Source of the DNA: Dromiciops gliroides
Lineage: Eukaryota; Chordata; Mammalia; Microbiotheria; Microbiotheriidae
Assembly: GCF_019393635.1 (NCBI RefSeq)
Contig: NC_057861.1
Coordinates: 59,814,532 to 59,878,531 of the forward strand
DNA: 64,000 nt
Direction of reading: 5' to 3'
How positions within the stretch are numbered: the stretch's first letter is position 1; each line of letters starts with the position of its first letter. The position numbers were made by a program, and so were the translations under genes. The notes below the pieces were generated by a model that was not told the DNA's origin, did no database searches, and was given only the letters and a program-made list of their open reading frames with translations. Positions 37,201-46,885 of this stretch are shown here, in pieces.

Positions 37201-40200
37201 GACAACATGTATACACTTATGTACAAATGAAATATCTACTGGACAAATTGGAGATAGCCAATAGACGCTGGCATTAAGTACTAGGAAAGGCTTCATGTAG
37301 AAGGTAGAGTTTTAGCCTGGACTTGAAGGAAGTCAGGGAAGCTAGGAGGAGGCAGAGAAGAGGAAGGAGACTATTCAAGCAGGGGGAACAGCCAATGAAA
37401 ATACCTGGAGTCTTGGAGATGGAGTATATGACTTGTACTGAGGCTAATAATTGTACCCACCTTGTCAAAGACTGAAGGAAGTTATAAGAAAGGTCTGTTC
37501 TTTCCCCAATTGCTCTTCCTTGTTCTTGTCTAATATCAGACATTGTAATATACTCTACTTGTTTCTTTTACCTAAATGTTTCCTATATCCTGTTCTTATC
37601 TCTGTAAAAAAAAATTAACTGTAACTAATCTGATAATTATATAACTGTACTTATATGAAAAATTATAACTATATGAAAAATGATAAGTTCATGAAAAATT
37701 ATAATTGGGCTGTAAGTCCCTTCGTGGTCACCATTCAAATGTAAAAATTATTTTAACTAACTTGCTGGGCCCTAATCTGTGGATTTTTGACTGGCTGGCT
37801 ATCTGACTACTATTAATTTCCTAAGCCAATCTATTAGGGCTTTTTAGAAATTCCCCCACACTGCTCCTCCCAAAATTGATAAGCAAACGATTAAGAAGCC
37901 TCTTAATTAAATAATCAAAGCAGAATTTATTTATAAAAATAAATGAAAGAGATAAGGGTAAAGAAATGCAAAATTATATGACCTTTCTGCTTTTAACATA
38001 ATAAGGGCCGCTCCATCTCCATACCAACCGACCTTCTTCTAGTGTTCCCCCTTTCCATCTAACTCCCCTCCCTGCACCATAGTGACCCCCTGAAAAGCCC
38101 CTTAATCTGTCCTGTTGCAAGCCCCCTTTCTTTACTGTAGCCACTGTCTCCTTAGTGGAACCCCCCTTTCTGTACTGTCGCAATGACCCCTGCGTCTCTC
38201 TCTCTTTCACCCACCTCCCTTTTTTTTTTTCTTAGTCCTCTGGTGTCCTCCCTCACTGTCTAACTCCCTGGTATATAAAAAGCTCCTTCCTCTGACCACC
38301 TACTCACACCAAGCTAATTCACTGGCTGTACTAGCTGTAGCCAAGGGGTTCCTTGTGCACCACACCCAGGGCTCAAGGGACCATGCCCCCTGCTGAATGC
38401 CTCTTTCTCTCTTTACCAAATTCTTATTCTCCTTAATAAATGCTTAAGGCTAACTCTTGCTAAAGCTTATAATTTATTGGTGACCATTCATTGAATATTT
38501 TAGACAGACTAGCTAGAATTTTTGCCCCTTACACAACCAATCTTATTCTTTACTTTGTAAATGTTCCTCTTTAATATGGCATCTAGAACTGGATACAATA
38601 TTCCAAATGTAGTCTGAAAAATGGCTATCAAGCTTCTACTTGGTGATTTCCACTGTCACTCCATAGGGAGTGGATAAGGTCAACCTGGTGAGCAGAGGAC
38701 AGAGAGACTATGAAGAACAATGGAAAGCAATGGATTTGGACCTGGGGACCTGGTTTTGAATACTGGCTCTGTCAGTTACTACCAGTAAGACCTTGAGCAA
38801 GTCACACAATTTTCCTGGACTCCAACTGAGGGGGTTGGACTAGATGACCTCTAAGGCTGATTCTAGCTCAAAGTTTATGAATCTATGAATAACCCCCAAA
38901 TTTCTGAGCTCTGGACAAACCTCACTATTCACTTCATCTCTCATGGGTTAGATATTTTTCCATTAAGTAAGCCTAACCTTACATTAGTTACAAGATAAGT
39001 CAATGTGAAGTGGGGTGATTAGGGGACACAAGATAGCTATCTTCCAATATTTTAAAGCTGTCATAAGGAAAAGTGATTTAACTTGTTCTTCTTATCCCCA
39101 GAAGGCAGAGCTAAGAAAAATGAGGAGGGGAGAGTTGAAAACAGACAAATTTAGGCTCTGTGTCAGTGAAAAGTTGACAACAATGTGAACTATCAAAAAG
39201 CATTAACAGGTTGTGGATTCCCTATCAAGAGATCTCAAATGAAGGTTAATGGTAACTTATTGATAATATTGCAGAGACTCCTATTCATCTGAAGATTCTA
39301 CTTGATGTCCTTTGCATAAGAAATTAGGGGGAAAAAGATGATTTTAAAAAGACATAGGAAAATTCATATGAACTGATGCAGAGTGAAGTAAGCAGAACCA
39401 GAGAAATTATTTATACTATAACATCAATGTTATAAAAACAATTTTTAAAAACTTCAGAAATCTGGCCAACTAAATGATCAAAGGAGAGGGGGAGACAAAA
39501 AAGAGGAAAAATTTTGATGGTGAAAAAACAAAAAATATTAATAAAATTTACTCTTAAAAAGAAGTTCCTTCCAATTCTAAAATTCTATCTCATTGTGTTG
39601 ACTACATCAGGTTGTAGTCTTATGAAGACCCCACCCCACAAGTACTTTGCAGCTCAATGTACTACAATACCTTGGAATTGAGAGGTACTTCATAAGACAT
39701 CTGGTATAATTATTATCTGAATTCCATCTAAAATATATTCTATAAATGGTTATTTAATCTCCAGTAGAAGGTTTTCAGGATCAGTCTTTAAAAAGAGACC
39801 TCAGAGGACACATAATACAACTCCTAACTGAGCATAAATTTTTTATATAACAAAGTCCAAGGTGACATCCTAGTCTCCACCTGAAAACCTCCAGAATCAT
39901 TACATGGGAAGGCAGGAGGGTCTGTCAATCATCTCTCATGTCTCTTGCCACCCCAGTCCATAGGAAGACCTATCTCAACTTCCTAGAGCCTTATTCCCCA
40001 GTTCCTTCTCACCATTTCCATGGCTCACAGTCTCCAGTCCATGAAACATCTCACTCCGAATGTTCTCTCGGTCTTCTCTTGCCTCAGCTAGTTCCTGAGA
40101 CACTATAAATGCACATGGGATGTGATCAGCACAGAATCTGAGGTCAGGATTTTTAGGTCAGGATTAGTACATGGGAGTCAGCCCTTAGGGAATGGAGGGA

Positions 40201-43200
40201 AAGAGGTAAGACTAATGAACCCAGAAGAAGATGGCCCAGAATTAGACTATGCTATAGGGTCATAGTAATTTGATGGAGATAGGTTAGGGTTGATCCACAG
40301 AGAGGGGTCAGGGCCAGTCCATTGGAAGGGATTGACATCTATCCAAACGAAAGGATTAAGATCAATGTGAGGGAAGAGTTCGGAAAGAGCCCATTGAGAA
40401 GGGCAAGAGCCAGGTTGCAGGTGTAGGAGTCTGGGATAGCCTATGGGCAAAGGTGGGGTCCAGATGGGGAATGAGAGAGTGGGAGGAGAGGGAATTTTGT
40501 GGGTGTCACAGGGTTGGAGGGTGTACATCAGGTCCTGAAGTCAAAACATACAGTTGGTACTCAGACTGGCTTGAGTCTCTTGCAGGTTCCTCAACTCTTC
40601 AGATGTTGTTTTAGCTGAAGGAAGACAAAAATGCCCCACCCCCACCTCATGTGAGCATCTCCTTAGGAGCCACAAATAAAGATTGTCAGAGTTGAAAGAG
40701 ACTTCTGAGATCCTCTAGACTGACCAGCAAAAACTATAAATGGAATTCCCTCTGCAATATCCCCAACAAGTAGTTCTGTAGACCCTGATCGAAGACATCC
40801 AGTAACAGAAAACTCACTATCCCCTAAAAAGAGGCTATTATACTTTTGGACAGCACTAATCAAACAACTCCTTACCCTCAATTTCTTGTCCCCCTAGGTA
40901 AATCCACTTGTCTTTTCTTTTCTTTTTTCACTTGAGCCTCAGTTTGTCCTAAGGCAGCTCCAGACCCATCCTTATCTGGGACCCCAGTCACCAATATGAT
41001 ACTCAACAATAGAACAAAGCACAGAAAGAGACCTCAGAAGACTTTGATTTTGTTTTGTTTGTTTGTTTGTTTGCTGGGCAATGAGGGTTAAGTGACTTGC
41101 CCAGGGTCACACAGCTAATAAGTGTCAAGTGTCTGAGGCCGGATTTGACCTCAGGTCGTCCTGAATCTAGGACTGGTACTTTATCCACTACACCACCTAG
41201 CTGCCCCTCTCAGAAGACTTTGAGACCAAAATGCACACTTACCAGATAAGGAAACTGAGGCCCGGAGAAATTAAATATCTTGCTAAGATCACATGAGGAA
41301 CAAGTGGAAGAGTAGAAATTTGAACTCAGGATTTGTCACTCCAAATTCAGTACTCTTTCCACTGCTCTATGATCAAAGTTTCCACTTTGGAATCCTCAAA
41401 GAGGGACCTGCTGAAGAATCCCCATCCCTGTGGCCTTGGTTTTCTCTTACCCTTTGTTTTTAGAGTCTGTTGCTCATTGTCCAAGGTGCTCAAGGCTACA
41501 TGAAGATCTGCCAGCCTCCCTGAATTCATTGACTCTGGTCACAGAGGAGGAGGATGGAGAGAAGGAAGAGTCAACCCCACCAGAGAAGTAAGGAGTCAGT
41601 TCAGAACTTGAACGCAGGAAAGGGATCTTCCTATCACAGAACACCATTCAGTGTGGCCACATTGCTTTTTATGCATGTTTCTATGCCCATCTCTTCCCTA
41701 TCCCATCCCTCATATTGTCCTCACCCTTTTCCCATTCTACTTCACCCCCATCCCATGCCTTTCTACATTTCATCCTTTATCCTATCCTTTATTTTATCAC
41801 CATATTATTCACAAATATCAACCATTGTTTCATCTCTATCCCTCCTTTTCCTCTTCCCCCTCCTCTCCTCTACTTCCTCTCCTCTCTTTGTCTATCTGTC
41901 TGTCTCTCTTTGTCTGTCTGTCTGTATTTCTTTCTCTATCTCTCTCAAACACAAAAGAGCACACACACACACACACACACACGCACACACATCATCCAAT
42001 CTCTAGGTCCATTGGCTCTTCTGAAGGTTAAGAACTACCCCCAAATATCTATCTATCTATACCACCAGGGCTTAGGCATCACAATCCCCAAAATGCTACT
42101 GTCACTTCATTGGGAGAGACACAGGATTCAGGGCTTTCAATCTCTGATCAGCTCCACAAGCAGCCTGGTATCTGCTTCATTTTTGCCCTATGTCCTAATT
42201 CCCGAGTGACCCAATCATAATCGGTGCCAAAGATTTGCATCCAGATGTAATCCCTCCCTCAAAGACCCACTGAACATGATTCAAGAGACACAACATTTCC
42301 TTCTATATATTCAATCCCTTGTATGTGCGATGAATAATAAACTATATGTGCTGTTCTCTCTCCCTCTGCCATAACCAGATTAAAGTACCTCATGCCAAAG
42401 GATGACTGAGTTCAAAAGCACGTGTCATAGGATCAGAGATAAAGAGCTGGAAGGGTCCACAGAGACCACCTAGTCTAACCCTCCCCCCCCACACACACAC
42501 ACCTTTTTTTAAAAAATGAAGAAAATGGGGCTCAGGGAAATTAATTGCTTTCTCCAAGGTCATATAAGTAGTATAGAGGCAGGATTAGAACCCATACCTT
42601 CTGATTTTAGAGCCAGAGCTTTTTCCACTGCAATACCCTGCCTTGAGTACCTTTTTATTTCTTTTTTAGCCCATTGGGTGATTGGTGATTGTGGAGAGTA
42701 CTGACCACTATACCTTCTCTGGTTAGTTATCTGCCTTCCCTCCCATGCCTATTTCCCATCCTTAATCTTAACACCATTTCAGTCCCCATCCTTTTTCCCA
42801 TCTCATCCCCGAATCAACTCCATTCCACTACCCATCTTACCACTCCATTCCATTCCCCATCCCTTTTTAATATTACCCCGATCTCATCACTATCCCACAA
42901 CCTCTTCTATTCTCTTTCCCTCTATTCCTTTGCCTTCAAGTGTGGCCCAATTGAAAAGACTATGGGCAGAACCCAAGCATATAGGCTCCTGACCCAAAAA
43001 ACTGAGGGAAGTTTGGGTTCACTCACCATTGACTTGTATTCCTGCCAGTTGCTCGTCCAGATGCTCCACCTCCCTTGATAAATGCATGACTTGGAGAAAG
43101 AAGGGACACATTTTTCTCTCTCCCCTTTATTCTTCTCTTTAGTTACTTCTTCTCCCACCCTACCTCCCTCTTTTTATCTCCTTCCCTTCATCAACAGTTC

Positions 43201-44335
43201 TCATAGTTCTGGTACCCCATCCCAACTGACTTTAGGCTTCCATTTACTCCCTATCACCCTCCCTATCCCAGAGCTCCCGGGGTCAGGACCCTAGTAGCCA
43301 TGCTACTAAAGAGGATCTGGACTCCTGGATCTCAACCGTTCTCCCCCTTCTCCTCACCCTTGGCCAACAGCATACTAAGGAGAATTATCCATAGAAAAGA
43401 GGTCACGGAAAATAACAGGTAAAGGGGAAGGGCAGGACGGCCTCCAGGAAGCTGCTTCGCCCACCACCCTGAGGGAGACACTGATGTTAGAGACAGAACA
43501 AGAGAGAAAACCTCCCCTACCACCCCTTCCCACATATATGCCTGGTCTTCCTACAGAGAACGAGGTAAAGTTCACTCTACACCTACATACTCTTTCGGGG
43601 ACTCTTGTGTTTGTGTTTGTGTTTGTGTGTATTTAAATCTGGAAAAAAACTTTAGAAATAATCTTTAAGTTTGGGTCTGAATCCTTATTTTACAAATCAA
43701 TAACTAGTAAGTCAGAGAGATGAAGAGACTGCCACCTATACAGTAATTGGCAGAGCTGGTAGTTGAACCCATTTCTATACCATCACATGCTTTTGGAAGA
43801 GGGAAAAGGTTGGCGGGGATCTGAGGGAAATGAGGAGTTTGGGAGATTTGGGAGGAGGGAAAGGTTGGGGGGAATTGGAGAGAAAAAGACATATGGAATA
43901 AAGAGAAAGGTGAGAAGCGTGGGGATATGGCATTGAGGGAGAATAATGAAGGATCAGGCAGAAGTGGAGGAGATTGAGGAAGAGTGAGGGCAGATGAGAG
44001 AGAAGATAGAGTTGGAATGAAAAGAGCTTGGGGAAAACGGAGGGAAAATAAAATGGAGGGAGGAGATGACAGAGAAAGGAAGAGTTTCTCAGGGAACAGA
44101 GGGAAGAGGGACAGAATCTAGAATTCAGAATTACCCCCCTTTGGCCCAGGGACCTTTGCAGAGCTGAGAATCCAACAAAGCATCCAGCTCTTTAAGCTTT
44201 GGTAGGTCTGTTCAGTAAGGGACAGGATACCCAGACCTTTAGCTCACCAGCTTCCCAGGGTCTCCATTGGTACTTGGTGTCAGCCATCTCAAATTCCTCA
44301 GAGGTCTCGCATTGGGTGTATTGGGCAGATTCCAT
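30053..44335 (-). CDS. CLEC4G: CLEC4G (LSECtin)-like C-type lectin receptor, nine exons, complete
   Basis: This is a type II membrane C-type lectin. Human LSECtin is a Ca-dependent mannose/GlcNAc/fucose-binding receptor of liver and lymph-node sinusoidal endothelium. The nine exons (listed separately) all have GT/AG borders. Intron phases are 1,1,1,1,1,1,0,2, the usual pattern of the CD209/ASGR/CLEC4G group. The sum is 891 nt, or 296 residues plus stop, against 293 in human. Residues 1-41 are the cytoplasmic tail (Tyr6, SEE at 12-14, as in human). About 42-64 is the membrane segment, 67-166 the neck and 170-296 the lectin domain. WIGL is at 229-232, EPN at 257-259, EN at 265-266 and WND at 276-278. 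Likely disulfides are C170-C296, C173-C184, C201-C290 and C267-C281. A sequon (NGS) at 166-168 sits where human has NNS. No lesion was seen. CD209/CLEC4M are alternatives, but the short split neck and the C-terminal extra Cys favour CLEC4G. Confidence 0.92.
30192..31453. other. Intron 8 of the CLEC4G-like gene
   Basis: Holds a TA-run (30560-30597), an L3/CR1-like LINE tail (30605-31150: cctcaagagcatgcccaacc, ccagatgtaatctgatcata) and a (CA)n array (31184-31226). Confidence 0.7.
31184..31226 (+). repeat. (CA)n microsatellite in intron 8
   Basis: About 21 CA units. Confidence 0.97.
31454..31554 (-). CDS. CLEC4G: CLEC4G-like exon 8 (lectin domain part 2)
   Basis: 101 nt, phase 0 to 2. The acceptor is CCTTTCCAG and the donor GTGAGT. 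It encodes residues 218-250 plus two bases: NFLTPTEKLGYWIGLRKVKE, then HKWIDDTKLGY. The WIGL core motif is present. Confidence 0.95.
31555..33469. other. Intron 7, 3' part; purine-rich tract
   Basis: 32095-32295 is almost pure A/G on the plus strand (GGGA/GAGA/GGAA arrays). It creates three overlapping spurious open frames on the minus strand. The remainder is unassigned. Confidence 0.55.
33915..34491 (+). mobile_element. Solo LTR of an endogenous retrovirus, in L1 (fossil)
   Basis: About 577 bp with no internal viral genes. It has a TATA-like tataaa at 34235 and AATAAA at 34374, spaced as U3-R of an LTR. A short direct repeat (attt) lies on both sides in the L1. The LTR is younger than the L1 and older than or similar to the SINEs. 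The family could not be named. It lies antisense to the lectin gene. Confidence 0.8.
34624..34720 (+). mobile_element. MAR1/WSINE1-type SINE, 5' truncated
   Basis: Starts at caaatctggcctcagacact and ends in an A-rich tail. Inserted in the L1. Confidence 0.85.
34745..34912 (-). mobile_element. MAR1/WSINE1-type SINE
   Basis: Complete minus copy with a TTTG-rich tail and the TSD agtactgcttt. Confidence 0.92.
35581..35845 (+). repeat. L2 LINE 3' end
   Basis: aaagtccttaacctggcatg, aatctggctccaacctattt and ccagtcttatttcacattat are classic L2 3' wording. Confidence 0.85.
35846..36453. other. Intron 7, 5' part
   Basis: 36040-36225 is a MIR-like copy (gggttatacagctagtatgt). The rest is unassigned. 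Confidence 0.5.
36454..36605 (-). CDS. CLEC4G: CLEC4G-like exon 7 (lectin domain part 1)
   Basis: 152 nt, phase 1 to 0. The acceptor is CTCTCCAG and the donor GTGAGG. It encodes residues 167-217: CKPCPSPWRYFQGSCYFFS, then TWSRARDDC and AHLVIINNQYEQ. This is the first third of the domain, with four cysteines and the first strands and helices. Human has CEPCPTSWLSFEGSCYFFS here. Confidence 0.95.
36725..36865 (+). repeat. 'aagcatttattaagca' repeat, two overlapping starts
   Basis: One truncated head (36725-36745) is followed by a second (acatttattaagcacctact). Confidence 0.65.
37075..37435 (+). repeat. 'aagcatttattaagca' repeat, long copy
   Basis: Same order as at 23790: aaatgcctactatgtgccag, cacagtcgaatggaggagac, then gacttgaaggaagtcaggga. 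Confidence 0.7.
37711..38533 (+). mobile_element. Solo LTR of an endogenous retrovirus (fossil), intron 6
   Basis: About 823 bp bounded by TGTAAG and CTTACA. TATA-like tatataaa at 38272 and AATAAA at 38435. The R-U5 part (gcttataatttattggtgac, gactagctagaatttt) is shared with the LTR ending at 56183, so they are one family or close relatives. No internal viral genes nearby. It lies antisense to the lectin gene. Confidence 0.8.
38534..40012. other. Intron 6, rest
   Basis: 38535-38640 is L3/CR1-like. 38715-38890 is a MIR-like SINE (plus). 39000-39310 is an L3/CR1-like tail in reverse. 39345-39545 is the end of an L1 (cagagtgaagtaagcagaac). 39770-40000 is L3/CR1-like and reaches exon 6. Confidence 0.6.
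40013..40102 (-). CDS. CLEC4G: CLEC4G-like exon 6 (neck, last before lectin domain)
   Basis: 90 nt, phase 1 to 1. The acceptor is TTTATAG and the donor GTGAGA. It encodes residues 137-166 (SQELAEAREDRENIRSEMF and on to VSHGN). This matches the human neck end (GLAEAGRGREDVRTELFRALEAV) closely and is one of the best clues that the gene is CLEC4G. The NGS sequon spans the border with exon 7. Confidence 0.88.
40552..40614 (-). CDS. CLEC4G: CLEC4G-like exon 5 (neck)
   Basis: 63 nt, phase 1 to 1. The acceptor is CCTTCAG and the donor GTATGT. It encodes about 21 residues (TSEELRNLQETQASLSTN at the core), rich in E, L and Q as expected for the coiled-coil neck. Confidence 0.82.
40615..41450. other. 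Intron 4
   Basis: 40680-40905 is L3/CR1-like (gcaatatccccaacaagtag, tgatcgaagacatccagtaa). A SINE is at 41048. 41215-41365 is MIR-like in reverse. Confidence 0.6.
41048..41208 (-). mobile_element. MAR1/WSINE1-type SINE in intron 4
   Basis: Same strand as the gene. TSD tcagaagactttga on both sides. Confidence 0.92.
41451..41534 (-). CDS. CLEC4G: CLEC4G-like exon 4 (neck)
   Basis: 84 nt, phase 1 to 1. The acceptor follows CCTCCTCCTCTGTGACCAG and the donor is GTAAGA. The encoded segment includes GRLADLHVALSTLDNEQQ, an amphipathic neck helix. A second AG 15 nt further in (after GAATTCAG) is also in frame, so two forms differing by five residues are possible. Confidence 0.8.
41535..43026. other. 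Intron 3; two long pyrimidine tracts
   Basis: 41655-41960 and 42710-42930 are strongly C/T-rich on the plus strand (purine-rich in the transcript), with CCCAT and CTGT near-repeats. A short CA array is at 41961-41990. 42425-42640 is MIR-like in reverse. Long open frames here come from composition. Confidence 0.6.
43027..43089 (-). CDS. CLEC4G: CLEC4G-like exon 3 (neck)
   Basis: 63 nt, phase 1 to 1. It sits between a pyrimidine-rich acceptor (TTTCTCCAAG) and the donor GTGAGT. It encodes residues 67-87 (MHLSREVEHLDEQLAGIQVN after the split codon), with hydrophobic spacing suited to a coiled-coil neck. The acceptor is the least canonical in the gene, but frame and phase fit exactly. Confidence 0.78.
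43358..43468 (-). CDS. CLEC4G: CLEC4G-like exon 2 (transmembrane)
   Basis: 111 nt, phase 1 to 1. The acceptor is CTCCCTCAG and the donor GTGAGG. It encodes residues 30-66: a basic stretch (WWAKQLPGGR), then about 22 hydrophobic residues ending SMLLAK. The charge order (positive residues before the hydrophobic run) fits a type II signal anchor and parallels human RPLFLALAV...ILSILLSK. Confidence 0.9.
43469..44247. other. Intron 1; purine-rich tract
   Basis: 43795-44110 is G/A-rich on the plus strand with GGGAGGAGGGA-like motifs. 43630-43790 resembles a MIR-like copy in reverse. Confidence 0.5.
44248..44335 (-). CDS. CLEC4G: CLEC4G-like exon 1 (cytoplasmic tail)
   Basis: It encodes residues 1-29 plus one base and begins MESAQYTQCETSEEF. 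The donor is GTGAGC at 44242-44247. The chosen ATG (44333-44335) is supported because Tyr6 and the following SEE line up with the human N-terminus (MDTTRYSKW...SSEEV). It has a weak Kozak context (C at -3). An in-frame ATG at 44285-44287 has a strong context (G at -3 and +4) and would give a 280-residue protein. A further in-frame ATG lies upstream at 44396-44398. Confidence 0.82.
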
Positions 44336-44398
44336 GGGTGTGCAGCTTTCTTTGCTCTGGGAAGCTCTTGCCTGGAAGGTTATTTTAGGAAACTCCAC

Positions 44399-45480
44399 CC
44401 TTCACTTAAAAGGAAATGTTTCATTGCTCCACCTCCTCCTGTTCCCTTAACTCCCCCTAAATTGTTCTTCTTCCTATCAGTTTTCTCTTACTCAGTACTT
44501 AAGTCTGCAGAGGACCTTGTCTGCACCTGGGAGCTGGTAGTAGGAGTAACTAGATCTTTCAGAGCCCACTTAAGCATGTGGCCATAATAGCTGTGTTCAA
44601 ACCAGAAGTTTCCACATGAAAGACAAATAAAATTTGTTCAGTTTGGGAGGACAAAACTAGTAGCTATAGTTACTGTGGAAGTTAGAAGGAAATTACTTCT
44701 GTTCAAGGTGAGGAAAGATATACTAATGATCAGAACTGTCCATAAGTTCAATGTCCTGCTGCCTTGGGAAATAGTCACTTGAGGTCTGCTGGTGTAGGCT
44801 GGATGACCTTATATATGTATAATATATAAGGGACTCCTGTTCAAGTACAGGTTGAATTAGACAATTCATAAGTTCCCTTCCTACATAGAGATTCTATGGT
44901 TCCCCTTCTCTTTTCCTGGTCTCGAGCCCTAGGATTTTGAAATGACTGAGCAGAAATCTGGGATCTATTCATCCAATCTTCTTCCATCTCTCCAAGGTAC
45001 CCAGCTCCATTTCCTGCTGACATCATGAAAGAATATAGAGGCTCCAAAAGTCAATCATGACTGTCCATAGCACCTCAAGTTTGGCATCTCATTAGTGGAG
45101 TTGGAAGGGAGCAGGGAGTGACTGAAGGAAAGTCTCTGTACTTTATACCACCTAAGTTGTCTAAGTTGTCACATCCTCCAATCACTCTACCCCTTCCTGC
45201 TTTCTCAATCCATTAGCCCCATCCCACTACTTTTGTCCTCTTCTCCCTTTGATCAATATCTTTCTCATTTTGATTTTCAATTTCTATTTGTTCGCTGACT
45301 TCTTTCCTGTTGCTTGTAGACATGCCCAGACCTCCCTCTTAAAGACAAAAAACCTTCACTGGACCTTTCTACCCCCTCAAACTATCATCCTATAGTTTTC
45401 TTCTATTTCAGTGCCAAACTCTGAAAATAGATGCTTACATTTGTTGCTTCCAATTTCTTACTTCCCACTCACTTCTTTTT
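44399..45480. other. Upstream flank of the CLEC4G-like gene
   Basis: No TATA box or initiator could be assigned. 44680-44900 looks like a reversed L3/CR1-like tail. 45290-45440 is a possible L1/L2 scrap. Confidence 0.4.
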
Positions 45481-45835
45481 TAATTCAATTTTATTTTCTC
45501 CAATTAACAGGCATTTATTTTATTTCCATCCTACCTCCCTCACAAGAAAAAAACAAATCTTGTAACAAATATGCATAGTCAAGCAAAACAAATTTCCAAG
45601 TTGGTCATGTTCCAGAAGTATTTTTCATTCTGCATGGTTAGTTCATCCCCTCTGTCAGAAAGTGAGTAGTATTTGTTATCATTGGCCCTCTAAAATCATA
45701 GTTGATCATTGCATTCATTAGAGTTCTTAAATTTTTCAAAATTATCTTTATAATATTATTATTGTATAAATTGTTCTTCTGGTTCTACTCCACTTTGCAT
45801 CAGTTCATAGAAGTTAATAACCAATACACTTATAT
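45480..45835 (-). mobile_element. L1 3' UTR, antisense
   Basis: Antisense L1 3' UTR wording (gcatagtcaagcaaaacaaa, tagttgatcattgcattcat, tactccactttgcatcagtt). Confidence 0.75.
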
Positions 45836-45874
45836 AATTGAGGAAAAATAAAATATTATTTAAACAATAAGAAA

Positions 45875-46060
45875 AAAACTTTATTAAGCACCTACTATGC
45901 ACCAGGCACTGTGCTAAGCATTAGAGATAGAAATAAGAAAAAGAAGGATAGTCTCTGTCCTTATGGTGCTTGCAATCTAATGGGGAAGGCATCTGAAAAG
46001 TGAGAAGGAATTAGAGAGGGCTGCCGGAGGGTACCCAGAGAGGAGTAGAAGGAGGGGAAG
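45875..46060 (+). repeat. 'aagcatttattaagca' repeat
   Basis: ttattaagcacctactatgc, gcttgcaatctaatggggaa. Confidence 0.7.
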
Positions 46061-46209
46061 GGGGGTGGAAGAGTCCTGTGTGAGGTCATGATGTTCAAGA
46101 GTAGCTAATAGGAAATGAAGTTAGCTAGAAAGTTCAGAGCCTTCCATAAAAGAAGAACTTGGGAGGAATTAATTGCTTCACCCTCCCCCTCTTCAATCAG
46201 AGGAGAAAG

Positions 46210-46885
46210 GCAACTGAGGATATTGAGGTTGTTTGGGACAAAATTGCCTCAGTTTACCCAAATAATTGGAGGAGACCACCAAGTCAAGCAGAGGCAGATT
46301 TATTACATTCTCATGAGAATGGGCGACCGCATGCAAGGGATGAGAAGTGCACTAATAGGCTCATGAGTTGGGTTTTTATGGAAGTTTTTTTTGGGGGGGT
46401 CCCCTTGTGCACAGGGTGAGCTCACAATCTAACATCCAATCCTGTCTCACCCAGTTCAGTGCATGATCATGGTATAGATACATGTTCCAAGAGCAAGGGG
46501 GAAGGGGAGAGGGAAAAGGTGAAACCACAGGAGGGAGAAAGGGTGAAACCATTCCACCCGTGTAAGGAGGGGCAAGGGGGAAGAAGAGAATGATGATACC
46601 AGGAGCTGGTACTGGGAGCTAGGGCTTAGGAATGCAAGTATCTGGGTGGGGTCTGCACTAGCAGGAGAAAGCTTATCCTGCCTGGTCATAGAACAAAGGG
46701 GGAGTATGAGGTGTATTGTAGCAATGGCATAACTAACCCATAACAAGGACTGGGGGTTTGGAATGTAGGCACGGGGGGTGGTACCAGGGTACAATGAAGT
46801 TCAGTAAAGCAAAATACATTATTCTTGTTATTATTAATGGAATAAAACATGAACAGAATAATGTAACAATAACAGGGACTGGGGG
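46210..46885 (-). mobile_element. LTR of an endogenous retrovirus, minus strand (fossil)
   Basis: Read on the minus strand it has TATA-like ATAAAAAC near 46376 and AATAAA at 46299-46304, followed by a CT-rich U5 (tctgcctctgcttgacttgg). Edges are uncertain by about 150 bp at the high end, where a ggactggggg motif occurs twice. No internal viral genes were seen. Different family from the other LTRs. Confidence 0.65.

Noticed and set aside
41554-42209. Three long plus-strand open frames
   Set aside because: C/T-rich low-complexity sequence in intron 3 of the minus-strand lectin gene. No known motif.
44399-44640. Core promoter of the lectin gene
   Set aside because: A CTAAAATAA motif lies about 55 nt upstream of the first ATG, but it is too weak to call a TATA box without a mapped start.
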